From Crocinitomicaceae bacterium (GTDB lineage: Bacteria; Bacteroidota; Bacteroidia; Flavobacteriales_D; Parvicellaceae), in the NCBI GenBank assembly GCA_002716065.1, contig PAZE01000051.1, positions 1-51,424 of the forward strand: a stretch of DNA of 51,424 bases, given 5' to 3'. This document shows, piece after piece, positions 8,780 to 16,770 of the stretch. The position numbers and the translations under genes were made by a program. Position 1 is the first letter of the stretch; each line of letters begins with the position of its first letter. The notes under the pieces were generated by a model. That model saw only the letters and a program-made list of their open reading frames with translations. It did no database searches and was not told the DNA's origin.

Positions 8780-9559
8780 TTACCAGCTTCCTCCAGCTCC
8801 ACCACCACCAAAGCTACCACCACCAAAGCTGCTTCCGCTACTAAAACTGCTCGAGCTTGAGCTAAAACCACCACTAGAGTAATAGGTTCCACCACCACCT
8901 CCATTTTTCTTTCCAAAAACAGCGATTAGTATAAAAACAGTAAAGAATAAAAAGAAAGCCCATAATGGAAGCTCTCCTTCACTGTTAGAAGAATTGTTTG
9001 TGGTGTATTGAGAAAAGTTAAATTCTTTTACGGCTAAAGACATCAGCACATCAGTTGCTGCATCAATGCCTAAATAAAAATTTCCGTTTTTAAAATTGGG
9101 TAGAAGCTCATTGTTAACGATTTCAAGACAAGTAAAGTCTGGGATTACTGCTTCTAGGCCTCTCCCAGTGGCAATAAATGTTTTTCGTTGTCCTGCACCA
9201 CCAGTAGGTTTAATTAAAACAATAATTCCATTGTCTTCTTTTTCTTGTCCAGGGCTCCATTTTTCTCCAAGCTCCGTTGCAAAAGCCCATGGCTCTAATC
9301 CATTTAGCGTATCAACAACAACAACAACAATTTGGTTAGAAGTTGAATCACTAAAAGCTTTTAATTTATATTCTATTGCTTGAGCTTCTGAAGGGGAAAG
9401 AAATTTCGGAAAAGCTTTTGATAAATTGTTGTAAAACTTTACAGGATTTGGTTTAGCAGGAATATCACTTTGAGTATTACCAAAAACAATAGCTAAAGAA
9501 AAAACAACTGATAATAAAACAGTTTTGATATATGCAAAAGTTAATTTATTCATCTCCAA
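8780..9559 (-). CDS. TPM-domain membrane protein, YgcG family
   Basis: This is a 259-residue protein with a signal peptide or anchor (residues 9-30), a TPM domain (about 45-185: LSPSEAQAIEYKLKAF, QIVVVVVDTLNG, NGIIVLI), one membrane helix (about 198-215) and a Ser/Gly-rich tail ending in GGGGAGGSW. This layout is typical of YgcG-type proteins, which are thought to act in envelope or thylakoid-like membrane protein turnover. Its start overlaps the end of the preceding TPM gene by 14 bases. Together with LemA and YceI genes upstream it forms a four-gene operon; LemA plus TPM pairs are a common bacterial combination of uncertain function. Confidence 0.88.
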   Translation of the reverse strand: MEMNKLTFAYIKTVLLSVVFSLAIVFGNTQSDIPAKPNPVKFYNNLSKAFPKFLSPSEAQAIEYKLKAFSDSTSNQIVVVVVDTLNGLEPWAFATELGEKWSPGQEKEDNGIIVLIKPTGGAGQRKTFIATGRGLEAVIPDFTCLEIVNNELLPNFKNGNFYLGIDAATDVLMSLAVKEFNFSQYTTNNSSNSEGELPLWAFFLFFTVFILIAVFGKKNGGGGGTYYSSGGFSSSSSSFSSGSSFGGGSFGGGGAGGSW

Positions 9560-9971
9560 AACTTATTTCATTACTTAATTCATCTACATCATCACTTTGG
9601 TAAGGAAAATGTTTTTTTAATTGCTCTCCGGATTTTATGATCCCATTGGAAAGTCCAGCTGTAAAATCACCATTTTTAAAATGAGAAATCATTTCATCTT
9701 TAATATCATCCCAAAAATTTTCTGAAACAGCATTATTTATGCCTTCATCTCCAATGATTGCTAACTTTTTATTAGAAGTTGCAACATAAATTAATACCCC
9801 ATTTCTGAGCTCAGTGTTTTGCATTCCTAATTTTTCAAAAACTTCAATAGCCTTGTCAATAGGGTCAATTTTACATTTTTTATCAATGTGAACACGAATT
9901 TCACCTGATGTATTGAGCTCTGCTTTTGTTATGGCATCTACAATAGTTTTTTTGTCATTTTCGTTAAACAT
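9546..9971 (-). CDS. Short TPM-domain protein
   Basis: A 141-residue protein made almost wholly of one TPM domain without a signal peptide or obvious membrane segment: MFNENDKKTIVDAITKAE, GEIRVHIDKKC, LRNGVLIYVATSNKKLAIIGDEGIN. It is co-transcribed between LemA (11-base gap) and the larger YgcG-type TPM protein (14-base overlap). Such short TPM proteins regularly accompany LemA/YgcG; their biochemical role is not established. It probably acts at the cytoplasmic face of the membrane with its partners. Confidence 0.87.
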   Translation of the reverse strand: MFNENDKKTIVDAITKAELNTSGEIRVHIDKKCKIDPIDKAIEVFEKLGMQNTELRNGVLIYVATSNKKLAIIGDEGINNAVSENFWDDIKDEMISHFKNGDFTAGLSNGIIKSGEQLKKHFPYQSDDVDELSNEISFGDE

Positions 9972-9982
9972 AGTTCTATCTA

Positions 9983-10540
9983 TTAGTCAAACGAAACTGT
10001 TGGAGCCACATCAGAACCTTCACTGGCTTTAAAGGCTTCTTTTCTATTGAATTCTTCACTAAAAAAGCTAAGCACTAAGCTATTGTAAAAACCTCTAATG
10101 TGGGTGTTGTATCTTTTTACAGTCCCATTATAGTCTGTTCTTGCTTTATTAATTCTATTTTCTGTGCCTTCTAATTGTGCTTGTAACGCTCCAAAATTTT
10201 CTGTCGATCTGATTTGTGGATAGGCTTCAAATGCTAAATTGATAGCTGTATTGATTTCTTTTCCAAACATGGTCATGTCTTCAGGCGTTTCGGCATTAAC
10301 AATTCCTGCTCTTGCTTGAGTTACCTTAACTAAAATTTCTTTTTCATTTTCTGCTGCTCCTTTAACAGTGGCAACCAATTGAGGGACTAGGTCGGCTCTT
10401 CGTTGGTAGGCTGCACTTACATTTCCCCAAGATTCGTCTACTTCTTCTTGAAGAAGTACTGCTTGGTCATAAGGACCACAGCTAGTAAAGATGACTGCTA
10501 GTAAAAATATGCTAGTTAATTTTAAAAATGATTTTTTCAT
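9983..10540 (-). CDS. lemA: LemA family protein
   Basis: A 185-residue LemA protein. The N-terminus MKKSFLKLTSIFLLAVIFTSCGPYD is a hydrophobic anchor ending in a lipobox (FTSC), so it may be lipid-anchored. The body has the family hallmarks: VDESWGNVSAAYQRRADLVP, LVATVKGAAENEKE and a long helical bundle with YNTHIRGFYNS near the end. LemA proteins are membrane-anchored four-helix bundles, generally encoded with TPM proteins as here. It starts 3 bases after the YceI gene stop. Function in the envelope is inferred only. Confidence 0.93.
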   Translation of the reverse strand: MKKSFLKLTSIFLLAVIFTSCGPYDQAVLLQEEVDESWGNVSAAYQRRADLVPQLVATVKGAAENEKEILVKVTQARAGIVNAETPEDMTMFGKEINTAINLAFEAYPQIRSTENFGALQAQLEGTENRINKARTDYNGTVKRYNTHIRGFYNSLVLSFFSEEFNRKEAFKASEGSDVAPTVSFD

Positions 10541-10543
10541 AAT

Positions 10544-11185
10544 TTATTGTTTTTTTAATTCTGTGTAAAAATGTAGTGTAACAAGGTTTCCAACGCTGGG
10601 CGCTTCTTTCATTCCATGAGCGGTACGGTCAAATTCTACTTTTCCCTCAAAAATGTAAATCGTGTCTCCTTCTGAATTAGAAGAAGATCCTAAATAGTTA
10701 AATGGTACATTTATTTTACTTTCTGTACCCACAAGAGCTAATTTACCTTTTGCAATAAATGAAGAATCCAAAGGGGTAATGTTTTTTGATTTGAAAGCAA
10801 TAAAAGGATATTTTTCAGAATTAAAAAAATCTTCATTTAGTAAATGTTCATCTCTAGTTTCATTTTCTGTAAAAACAGAACTAGATTTAATGGTTACGTT
10901 AAGTGATAAAGAATTGCTTTTAGGATTAGCATTGAGTTCTATAGTGAAGTTGTTAAACCTTCCTTTTGTATCACTTAAGCCATCGATTTCAAAACTAATT
11001 TCTGAAGATGTAATATCTATTCCTTCTTCTGATTTATACACTCCATCCAATTCAAAAAGTTCACTTGAAGTATTTTCAATAATTGTTTTTTCCAATTTGC
11101 TTTCAGGAACACCCCAAACTTCTTCTTCTATCCAATTGCAACTTGAAAGTGAAAAAATAAAAAAAGCCCAAACAACGTATTTCAT
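10544..11185 (-). CDS. YceI-family lipoprotein
   Basis: 213 residues. The signal MKYVVWAFFIFSLSSC ends in a lipobox with Cys16, so the protein is probably a lipoprotein. The rest is a YceI-like beta-barrel (lipocalin-like) domain: ISFEIDGLSDTKGRFNNFTIELNAN, HLLNEDFFNSEKYPFIAFKSKNI and a C-terminal strand with AHGMKEAPSVGNLVTLHFYTEL; these phrases are typical of the family that binds isoprenoid-like lipids. First gene of the YceI-LemA-TPM-TPM operon. The ligand is unknown. Confidence 0.85.
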   Translation of the reverse strand: MKYVVWAFFIFSLSSCNWIEEEVWGVPESKLEKTIIENTSSELFELDGVYKSEEGIDITSSEISFEIDGLSDTKGRFNNFTIELNANPKSNSLSLNVTIKSSSVFTENETRDEHLLNEDFFNSEKYPFIAFKSKNITPLDSSFIAKGKLALVGTESKINVPFNYLGSSSNSEGDTIYIFEGKVEFDRTAHGMKEAPSVGNLVTLHFYTELKKQ

Positions 11186-11215
11186 AGATGTAAATATTTT
11201 TGCTAAAAGTAGTAA

Positions 11216-11785
11216 TTATTTAGCTTCAATTATAGGGCTCCCATCATTGTCTTTCTCTTCGCCAAACCATATGGTAGCATACCCTCCATAAATACCAATT
11301 CCTATTGCTTTCCATGTGGTGTTTTTCCAGATGCTTTTATTGATAATTACATTGTTGTGTGGAACACTTGATTTCCAGCTTTCTAATGAAGTTTTTGCAG
11401 TTGCAACATAATTACCTTCACCTCCATGGGCACATTCGTAACCAGTAAATTGATAAGAGGTTAACTCAGATGGTTTTTCCCACATACATGGATAGGTTTT
11501 AGCTAGATTATCTTTGTATTTACATGTAGACCAGCCATGGGTTAGCGTTTCTAAATTCAACTCTAAATCTTTTGCATGTAATTTAGCTACATGACAAAGT
11601 GCTTTGGATAATTCAATTGCAGGTAGCCGTTTTTGTTTTCTATATTGATTGATAAGCTCATATAATAGGTGTTCCTCTTTTGAAATAGTAGTCTCTTTAG
11701 AATTGTATTTTTCAAAAGTATATTGTGAGATTCCACTAAATCCAAAAGCAAATAAAATAGCTACAAAAGAAATCACTGTTTTCAT
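11216..11785 (-). CDS. Secreted CAP (SCP/PR1-like) domain protein
   Basis: 189 residues with an N-terminal signal peptide (MKTVISFVAILFAFGFSGIS). The mature part matches the CAP superfamily: LLYELINQYRKQKRLPAIELS, then LCHVAKLHAKDLE, HGWSTC, GYECAHGGEG and a late WKAIGIGIYGGYATIWFGE strand. Several conserved Cys (CHVAK, WSTCKY, YPCMWE, YECAHG) could form disulfides in the periplasm or outside. CAP proteins in bacteria are secreted and of diverse, mostly unknown function. The gene is 30 bases from the YceI operon and may be co-transcribed with it. Confidence 0.8.
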   Translation of the reverse strand: MKTVISFVAILFAFGFSGISQYTFEKYNSKETTISKEEHLLYELINQYRKQKRLPAIELSKALCHVAKLHAKDLELNLETLTHGWSTCKYKDNLAKTYPCMWEKPSELTSYQFTGYECAHGGEGNYVATAKTSLESWKSSVPHNNVIINKSIWKNTTWKAIGIGIYGGYATIWFGEEKDNDGSPIIEAK

Positions 11786-11816
11786 AGGATAAAACTATAG
11801 AATTTAATTGATAGAC

Positions 11817-12023
11817 TTATTGCCATTTTTTACATTTTTTTTGCTGATAGTTTACTTTCTTTTGATAAGGTTTGGACTTAAGTTTGTTATTGCTGCTTTT
11901 GTTTTTTGCGTAAAGTATATTAGCACTTTCTTTATTGGAATTTAATGAGCAGGATAATTTTGAGGGATTACATGAAGATGCATAAGCTAGAATAATTAGA
12001 AACATAAAAACTACTTTTTTCAT
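11817..12023 (-). CDS. Small basic lipoprotein, function unknown
   Basis: A 68-residue product with a lipoprotein signal (MKKVVFMFLIILAYASSC, Cys18 in the lipobox) followed by a short, very Lys/Asn/Ser-rich tail (KNKSSNNKLKSKPYQKKVNYQQKKCKK, cut here only by its own end). There is no recognisable domain. It precedes the CAP-protein gene by 31 bases on the same strand. The signal sequence makes it likely to be real; function not recognised. Confidence 0.5.
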   Translation of the reverse strand: MKKVVFMFLIILAYASSCNPSKLSCSLNSNKESANILYAKNKSSNNKLKSKPYQKKVNYQQKKCKKWQ

Positions 12024-12107
12024 AATGGTAGGAGTTGGTTAAGTAGAGGTTTTTCATAAGCACTTTTACTAACTATAATGCATTAAATAGAATATGGAAC
12101 AATTTTC

Positions 12108-13082
12108 TTACAGAAAAAAAGTATGAAAAGGTCTAGCGATATTAAACCCTTTTTCTTTCACCAAATTGGATTCTATGCTATTGGAATCTAAAAGTGGATT
12201 GGTATGATTTAAATGAATGAAATAAATTTTACTTTTTATTTCTTTGGAATACTTCTCAAATAGCTTCATGGTTTCAATAACAAAGGGATGTGGGATTTCT
12301 GAAATGTCTCTATTGTTGATTTCTTTTTCATCATAGAAAGTAGCGTCTATAAATGCATAATCAACGTTTTCAATTTCTTTGATTACACTTGAATTCCATT
12401 TACTCCATTTGTCAATATCTGGAATAAATAATGCAGTTTTATTGGGGCCAGTTATTTTATAGCCTACTGTTTCAGAAAACTCATCTCTATGAGGAACTAA
12501 AAATGGTTCGATAGAAATGTTTTCAGAAAGTGATAAGTTTTCTCTGTTGTCAATGTTGGAAATTTTAATGTTGTTGATGTTGACAAGTTGACTCCAGGGA
12601 CCATTTTTTACTAAAAAGCCTTTCATTCTTGTCATTGCATAAACTGGAACATTTGATGAGTTCATAGATTCTTTTCCTAAATACATTAATCCAGCATAAT
12701 GACCTATATGGGCATGAGTTAAAAAAATGCCATCGGGATATTCTTTTTCATTAAATGGGCAATGTTTTTTTAGAATTTTTGCCTGTCTAGGGAAGTCAGG
12801 TGTTGCCTCTATCATCCAACACTTCTTAGATAGGGGATCGCTAATTCCTAGTGAGACCACCATTCGGTTTTTATCAGGATTTTCAAAAAGGTTTTTACAG
12901 CAAGATTTTTTACACCCCATATGAGGAGAACCCGCGTCTTGTACATTACCCAATATTATTAGATTTGGAGATTCAAGGGTTATTTTAGTTGAATTTTCTG
13001 GAGAAAATGATGAGTTATTACTGCAAGAGAATAGCAATACTATTGATGAGAAATTTATAAAAGCAGTAAGAATTCTACTCAT
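12108..13082 (-). CDS. PqqB-like metallo-beta-lactamase-fold lipoprotein
   Basis: The start at 13082 (MSRILTAFINFSSIVLLFSC) is preferred over an upstream ATG at 13163, because it gives a clean lipoprotein signal and an 8-base ATGAGTAG overlap with the preceding CapA-like gene. The 324-residue protein carries a Cys-rich motif SPHMGCKKSCCKN, then the metal site LTHAHIGHYAG, in which the usual Asp of HxHxDH is Gly, and later VPHRDEFSETVGY, FIPDIDKW and HLNHTNPLL. These agree with the PqqB/MBL branch. Probably a periplasmic or outer-membrane-anchored metal-dependent hydrolase. The substrate is unknown, and no other pqq genes are near. Confidence 0.82.
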   Translation of the reverse strand: MSRILTAFINFSSIVLLFSCSNNSSFSPENSTKITLESPNLIILGNVQDAGSPHMGCKKSCCKNLFENPDKNRMVVSLGISDPLSKKCWMIEATPDFPRQAKILKKHCPFNEKEYPDGIFLTHAHIGHYAGLMYLGKESMNSSNVPVYAMTRMKGFLVKNGPWSQLVNINNIKISNIDNRENLSLSENISIEPFLVPHRDEFSETVGYKITGPNKTALFIPDIDKWSKWNSSVIKEIENVDYAFIDATFYDEKEINNRDISEIPHPFVIETMKLFEKYSKEIKSKIYFIHLNHTNPLLDSNSIESNLVKEKGFNIARPFHTFFL

Positions 13083-14217
13083 CGTTAATAATCCATTGAT
13101 TTTCTTTGAAGATATATTCGCTAACTGAGAGGTTGTTCTCATCAAGAAGTTTTCTTGAGTCATCTATAAAAACATTCATCTTTTGAAAATCTTCTTTTTT
13201 ATCGAAAAACATAGAGTCGTTTTCAAATTTTGAACACGGTAATATTTGGTAATTGTATTTACTATCTATTAGTCTTCTATATACCCAGGTGAGTAGATAC
13301 CCACATTCCTTAATTCTTACCTCTTGCTCGTTTTTTTGTAGAATTAGCTTCACCATACATCCTCCATCTTTTCTTCTGTCTCTTTGATTAGAAACGTAAT
13401 TTCCTAATGAATAAACAATAAACGATTCGTTTAATTTATCTTGAGATTCACTTTTAGGAACATAGATCATTTTTTGTAATACGTGTGGGTGAGATCCAAT
13501 AATGATGTCTACATTTTTAGAAAAGAGAAATTGGGCAGTTTTAAGCTGATAATTATCTGGTTGTTCTTTGTATTCTCCTCCCCAATGGGTAAAAACAATT
13601 AATTTATCTATGTCCAACTGCTTAGCTTTAGCTATGTCTTTTGCCATTAGAGTAGTGTCGATTAAATTAACATAAACTGAATCACCAAATGAAAGTCCAT
13701 TGGTGCCGTAGGTATAATTAAGGATACCTACTTTGATATTGTTTTTTTCAAGAATCAAAAGATTTAGGCTGTCTCTAGTAGATTTGTTTTTAAATGTTCC
13801 TGTGTGCAAAAGGTTTAATTTTTCAACAACTTCTATTGATCGAATAATTCCTTTGTCCCCTCTGTCGCAAGAGTGGTTGTTGGCCATAACAAAACCATCT
13901 ATCCCATTATTTTTACATGCTAAGGCAAGCGCATCTGGAGAGCTAAACTTTGGATATCCTTGATAAGGTTTTCCAGCTAGAGTGACTTCTAAATTAGCAA
14001 TAGTGAAATCTGCATCAGAAACCTCATCTTTAATATAGGTGAACATGTCATTATACGAATAGGTTTTAGTAGAATCATTGTATGCTCCTTTAATTTGAGG
14101 CCCGTGTCCCATAATATCACCTATGAAAAGTAGTGATAGTTCATTTTCATTAGATTCTAGTGGAGTATTGGTAATCCATGAAAATAGAAGTGCGATTCCG
14201 ATGTAAAAAGATGCCAT
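13075..14217 (-). CDS. CapA-family (PGA_cap) metallophosphatase-like protein
   Basis: 380 residues with an N-terminal hydrophobic signal (MASFYIGIALLFSWI). The calcineurin-like CapA domain shows its motif series: LLFIGDIMGHGPQI, FTIANLEVTLAG, GFVMANNHSCDRG, VFTHWGGEY and IIGSHPHVLQ, which supply the metal-binding Asp, Asn and His residues. CapA (PgsA) proteins take part in poly-gamma-glutamate capsule export; stand-alone homologues occur widely with uncertain function. No capB/capC genes are nearby, so capsule formation is not supported. It lies 17 bases after the hydroxylase gene and overlaps the MBL gene by 8 bases. Confidence 0.86.
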   Translation of the reverse strand: MASFYIGIALLFSWITNTPLESNENELSLLFIGDIMGHGPQIKGAYNDSTKTYSYNDMFTYIKDEVSDADFTIANLEVTLAGKPYQGYPKFSSPDALALACKNNGIDGFVMANNHSCDRGDKGIIRSIEVVEKLNLLHTGTFKNKSTRDSLNLLILEKNNIKVGILNYTYGTNGLSFGDSVYVNLIDTTLMAKDIAKAKQLDIDKLIVFTHWGGEYKEQPDNYQLKTAQFLFSKNVDIIIGSHPHVLQKMIYVPKSESQDKLNESFIVYSLGNYVSNQRDRRKDGGCMVKLILQKNEQEVRIKECGYLLTWVYRRLIDSKYNYQILPCSKFENDSMFFDKKEDFQKMNVFIDDSRKLLDENNLSVSEYIFKENQWIINDE

Positions 14218-14234
14218 GTTTAAAATTAACAGTT

Positions 14235-15128
14235 TTAATCTTTTGTTTTTTTAAATCCATATAAAATTTGAGGAAAAAACGATTTTGGAAAAAATTCTAC
14301 GTTATTAAATCCCAATTTGTTTTGACCTCCATCATAAGGAACATAATTGGTTTTAAAAATGTAATCCCAGATGCTTAATGATATGCCAAAATTAACGCCA
14401 TGCTTTTTTGCTGATGGAAGATCTTTAGAGTGGTGCCAAACGTGCATTTGAGGATTGTTGAAAATGTACTTAAAAACCCCATAATTTAAACGGATATTAG
14501 CATGATTTAGGTGTCCAATAGCAATTGTGAAATAATACACAATAAAGGCTTGATTGGGTTCAAAATTTCCAATTAATAGCAGTACTATATATTTTGCCGG
14601 AGTGTAAATAAACGTTTCCATCCAATGAAATCGAAAATGAGAAGCAAATCCCATTTGCTCAACTGAGTGGTGCACTTTATGAAATTGCCAAAGAAATTTA
14701 TTTTTATGTAAAAAGATGTGCGTTATCCAGCTTATAAAATCAACTAAAATAAAAAAGATAACTAGCTGTAAAATAGGGTTCAACTCCTTAGCGTTAAAAA
14801 GTTGAAAGGTCTCTTTATTTCCTATAATTGTTAAAAATAATTTTTCAACCACTACAGAAAAGCCTATAAATAGGATTACTTTAAAAATATAGAAATTGAA
14901 AAACATGTAAAATAAGTCTAACCAGAAATCTTTTCTAAATGCAGGTTGAGATTTTCTCCAAGGAAAAAGTAATTCCATTGACCAAACAAGAATAGATAGT
15001 CCAATTAGCCACCAAAAATAATTTACATACCAAACAGATGTATTAAAGGTGATTTCGTTTAATACATAGTAGAAAAAATCAATTGAGGCTTTTGAAAAAT
15101 AATAAATATATTCTTGAAAAAAGCTCAT
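14235..15128 (-). CDS. Fatty-acid hydroxylase/sterol desaturase family membrane protein
   Basis: 297 residues with about four to five membrane helices and the di-iron histidine boxes of this superfamily: HIFLH, FHKVHH, HLNH and VWHHSKD (about residues 137-225). These ligate two irons and support O2-dependent hydroxylation or desaturation of a lipid. It overlaps the upstream GMC oxidoreductase gene by 4 bases (ATGA), so the two are translationally coupled. A combined oxidation of a lipid alcohol or carotenoid-like substrate is plausible but not shown. The family name sterol desaturase should not be taken as evidence for sterols. Confidence 0.88.
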   Translation of the reverse strand: MSFFQEYIYYFSKASIDFFYYVLNEITFNTSVWYVNYFWWLIGLSILVWSMELLFPWRKSQPAFRKDFWLDLFYMFFNFYIFKVILFIGFSVVVEKLFLTIIGNKETFQLFNAKELNPILQLVIFFILVDFISWITHIFLHKNKFLWQFHKVHHSVEQMGFASHFRFHWMETFIYTPAKYIVLLLIGNFEPNQAFIVYYFTIAIGHLNHANIRLNYGVFKYIFNNPQMHVWHHSKDLPSAKKHGVNFGISLSIWDYIFKTNYVPYDGGQNKLGFNNVEFFPKSFFPQILYGFKKTKD

Positions 15129-16690
15129 TTTTTCATAGGGATTTTTTCCATAGCCCTTTCAGCTATTGCTGTAATAGATAATGAAGGGTTTACTCCAGGA
15201 TTAGCCGAAATCATGGCTCCATCAATAACAAACATGTTCTGGTATCCAAAAACACGATTGTTTTTATCAATTACCCCTTTGGTTCTATCTTCACCCATAA
15301 CAGCTCCACCAAGAATATGAGCAGTTGAGGGTATTCCAGCTAAAGGTTCTAATGCAAATACAGTAGCTCTTCCGTCAATTATTTTGGCATATTTTTTTGC
15401 TAATTCAGAGGCTCTTGGAATATAAACTCTTGGTTTTTTTCCACTTGTTATTCGTGAAGATAAAACACCAATTTTATTTTTTTTAAATTTTATTTTACTA
15501 TCTAGGGTTTGCATGAACAGGAGTGTGGCTGTTCTTTTGGCCCAATCTTTCACAAAATATAGTTTAATGTATGTTCTAGGTGTTTTGAAAAAGTTATAGA
15601 TAATTTTTAGAATATTTAAAATTGGAATTTTTCCAGTTGTGTAGGGTAGGTGGGTCCATTTCCAGAACCCAGATCCTGAGGAGTATCTACAAATTTCCAA
15701 ATGACTATCCTTATCGGTATCTAAAATAGAACCAATGGCAACTCCTTTGGACAAATCTTTTTTCCCCTTAAGATGAGTGATGCTAATTAGGCTTTCATTA
15801 TTGGTTCTTATATCTTCTCCAATCTGATTTGAAATATTTGGTAGAGAAGAATTTTTAAGTTGAAGAAGTAATTTAATAGTACCTAATACTCCACCAGAAA
15901 AAATTACTCCTTTTGCAGTTGATTTCTTTTTTCGCTTAATTAATTTGGTGCTGGATTGATAATATACTTCATAGCTGTTTCCCCCATTTATCTGAACAGG
16001 AACAACATCTACGACTTCATTTTCTGCAAGTATTTCAACCCCTAATTGTTGAGCTAGATATAGGTAGTTTTTGTCTAGTGTATTTTTAGCGCCATGCCTA
16101 CAACCGGTCATACATCCTCCACAATAATTACATCCTGTTCTTTCGGGACCTCTTCCATTAAAATAGGGGTCTGGAACTTTTTTGTTGGGCTCACCAAAAT
16201 AAACAGCAACATTTGTTGGACTGAATTTATTTGATCTTCCAATGTTTTCTGCTAGTTCTTTTAGCGCTAAATCGCCATCGAATAATACTGGCGTTTTATT
16301 TGCACCAAGCATTTTAAGCGCTGTTTTGTAATGAGGCTTTAGTTCATTTTCCCAATCTTCGAGATTTTTCCAACTTCCAGTTTCGAAAAAATCTTTTTTT
16401 GGTACAGGAAGTGTGTTTGCATATACTAAAGAACCTCCTCCAACGCCAACACCAGAGATAACACTTATGTGTCTGAAAAAACTCATTTTCATAATTCCAT
16501 GCCAACGTAGCTTTGGAGCCCATAACCATTTTTTTAGATTCCAATTGGATTTTGGAAAGTCATCTTTTTTATACCATTTACCTTTTTCAATAACAAGAAC
16601 TTTATATCCTTTTTCAGCTAGGCGTAAAGCACTTACAGATCCACCGAATCCACTTCCAATAATGATATAATCATAGTCTTGGTTTTGCAA
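15125..16690 (-). CDS. GMC-family FAD-dependent oxidoreductase
   Basis: 521 residues. The N-terminus YDYIIIGSGFGGSVSALRLAE is the Rossmann dinucleotide-binding motif, followed by GVGVGGGSLVYANTLP. A Cys-rich segment GCNYCGGCMTGCRHGAKNT (about residue 187) is typical of the ChoD/cholesterol-oxidase-like branch, and the C-terminus has the conserved VIDGAMISANPGVNPSLSI region. It probably oxidises an alcohol with FAD; the branch works on sterols or bulky lipids in some bacteria. Start of the downstream group GMC-hydroxylase-CapA-MBL, 80 bases after the photolyase stop, so it might be read through from the photolyase operon. Confidence 0.88.
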   Translation of the reverse strand: MQNQDYDYIIIGSGFGGSVSALRLAEKGYKVLVIEKGKWYKKDDFPKSNWNLKKWLWAPKLRWHGIMKMSFFRHISVISGVGVGGGSLVYANTLPVPKKDFFETGSWKNLEDWENELKPHYKTALKMLGANKTPVLFDGDLALKELAENIGRSNKFSPTNVAVYFGEPNKKVPDPYFNGRGPERTGCNYCGGCMTGCRHGAKNTLDKNYLYLAQQLGVEILAENEVVDVVPVQINGGNSYEVYYQSSTKLIKRKKKSTAKGVIFSGGVLGTIKLLLQLKNSSLPNISNQIGEDIRTNNESLISITHLKGKKDLSKGVAIGSILDTDKDSHLEICRYSSGSGFWKWTHLPYTTGKIPILNILKIIYNFFKTPRTYIKLYFVKDWAKRTATLLFMQTLDSKIKFKKNKIGVLSSRITSGKKPRVYIPRASELAKKYAKIIDGRATVFALEPLAGIPSTAHILGGAVMGEDRTKGVIDKNNRVFGYQNMFVIDGAMISANPGVNPSLSITAIAERAMEKIPMKK

Positions 16691-16770
16691 TAAAAAGAAG
16701 GTTTTAGTTTCTTACTAATTTAATTAAATCTGATTTAACTCAGAAGATGTTTAAATCTTAGTGTAGTTGA

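Noticed and set aside
10779-11291. 170-codon plus-strand frame opposite the YceI gene
   Set aside because: Antisense shadow of the YceI/CAP genes, with no signal or motif.
13083-13163. Longer start for the MBL-fold gene
   Set aside because: It would overlap the CapA-like gene by about 90 bases and bury the lipoprotein signal; the start at 13082 fits better.
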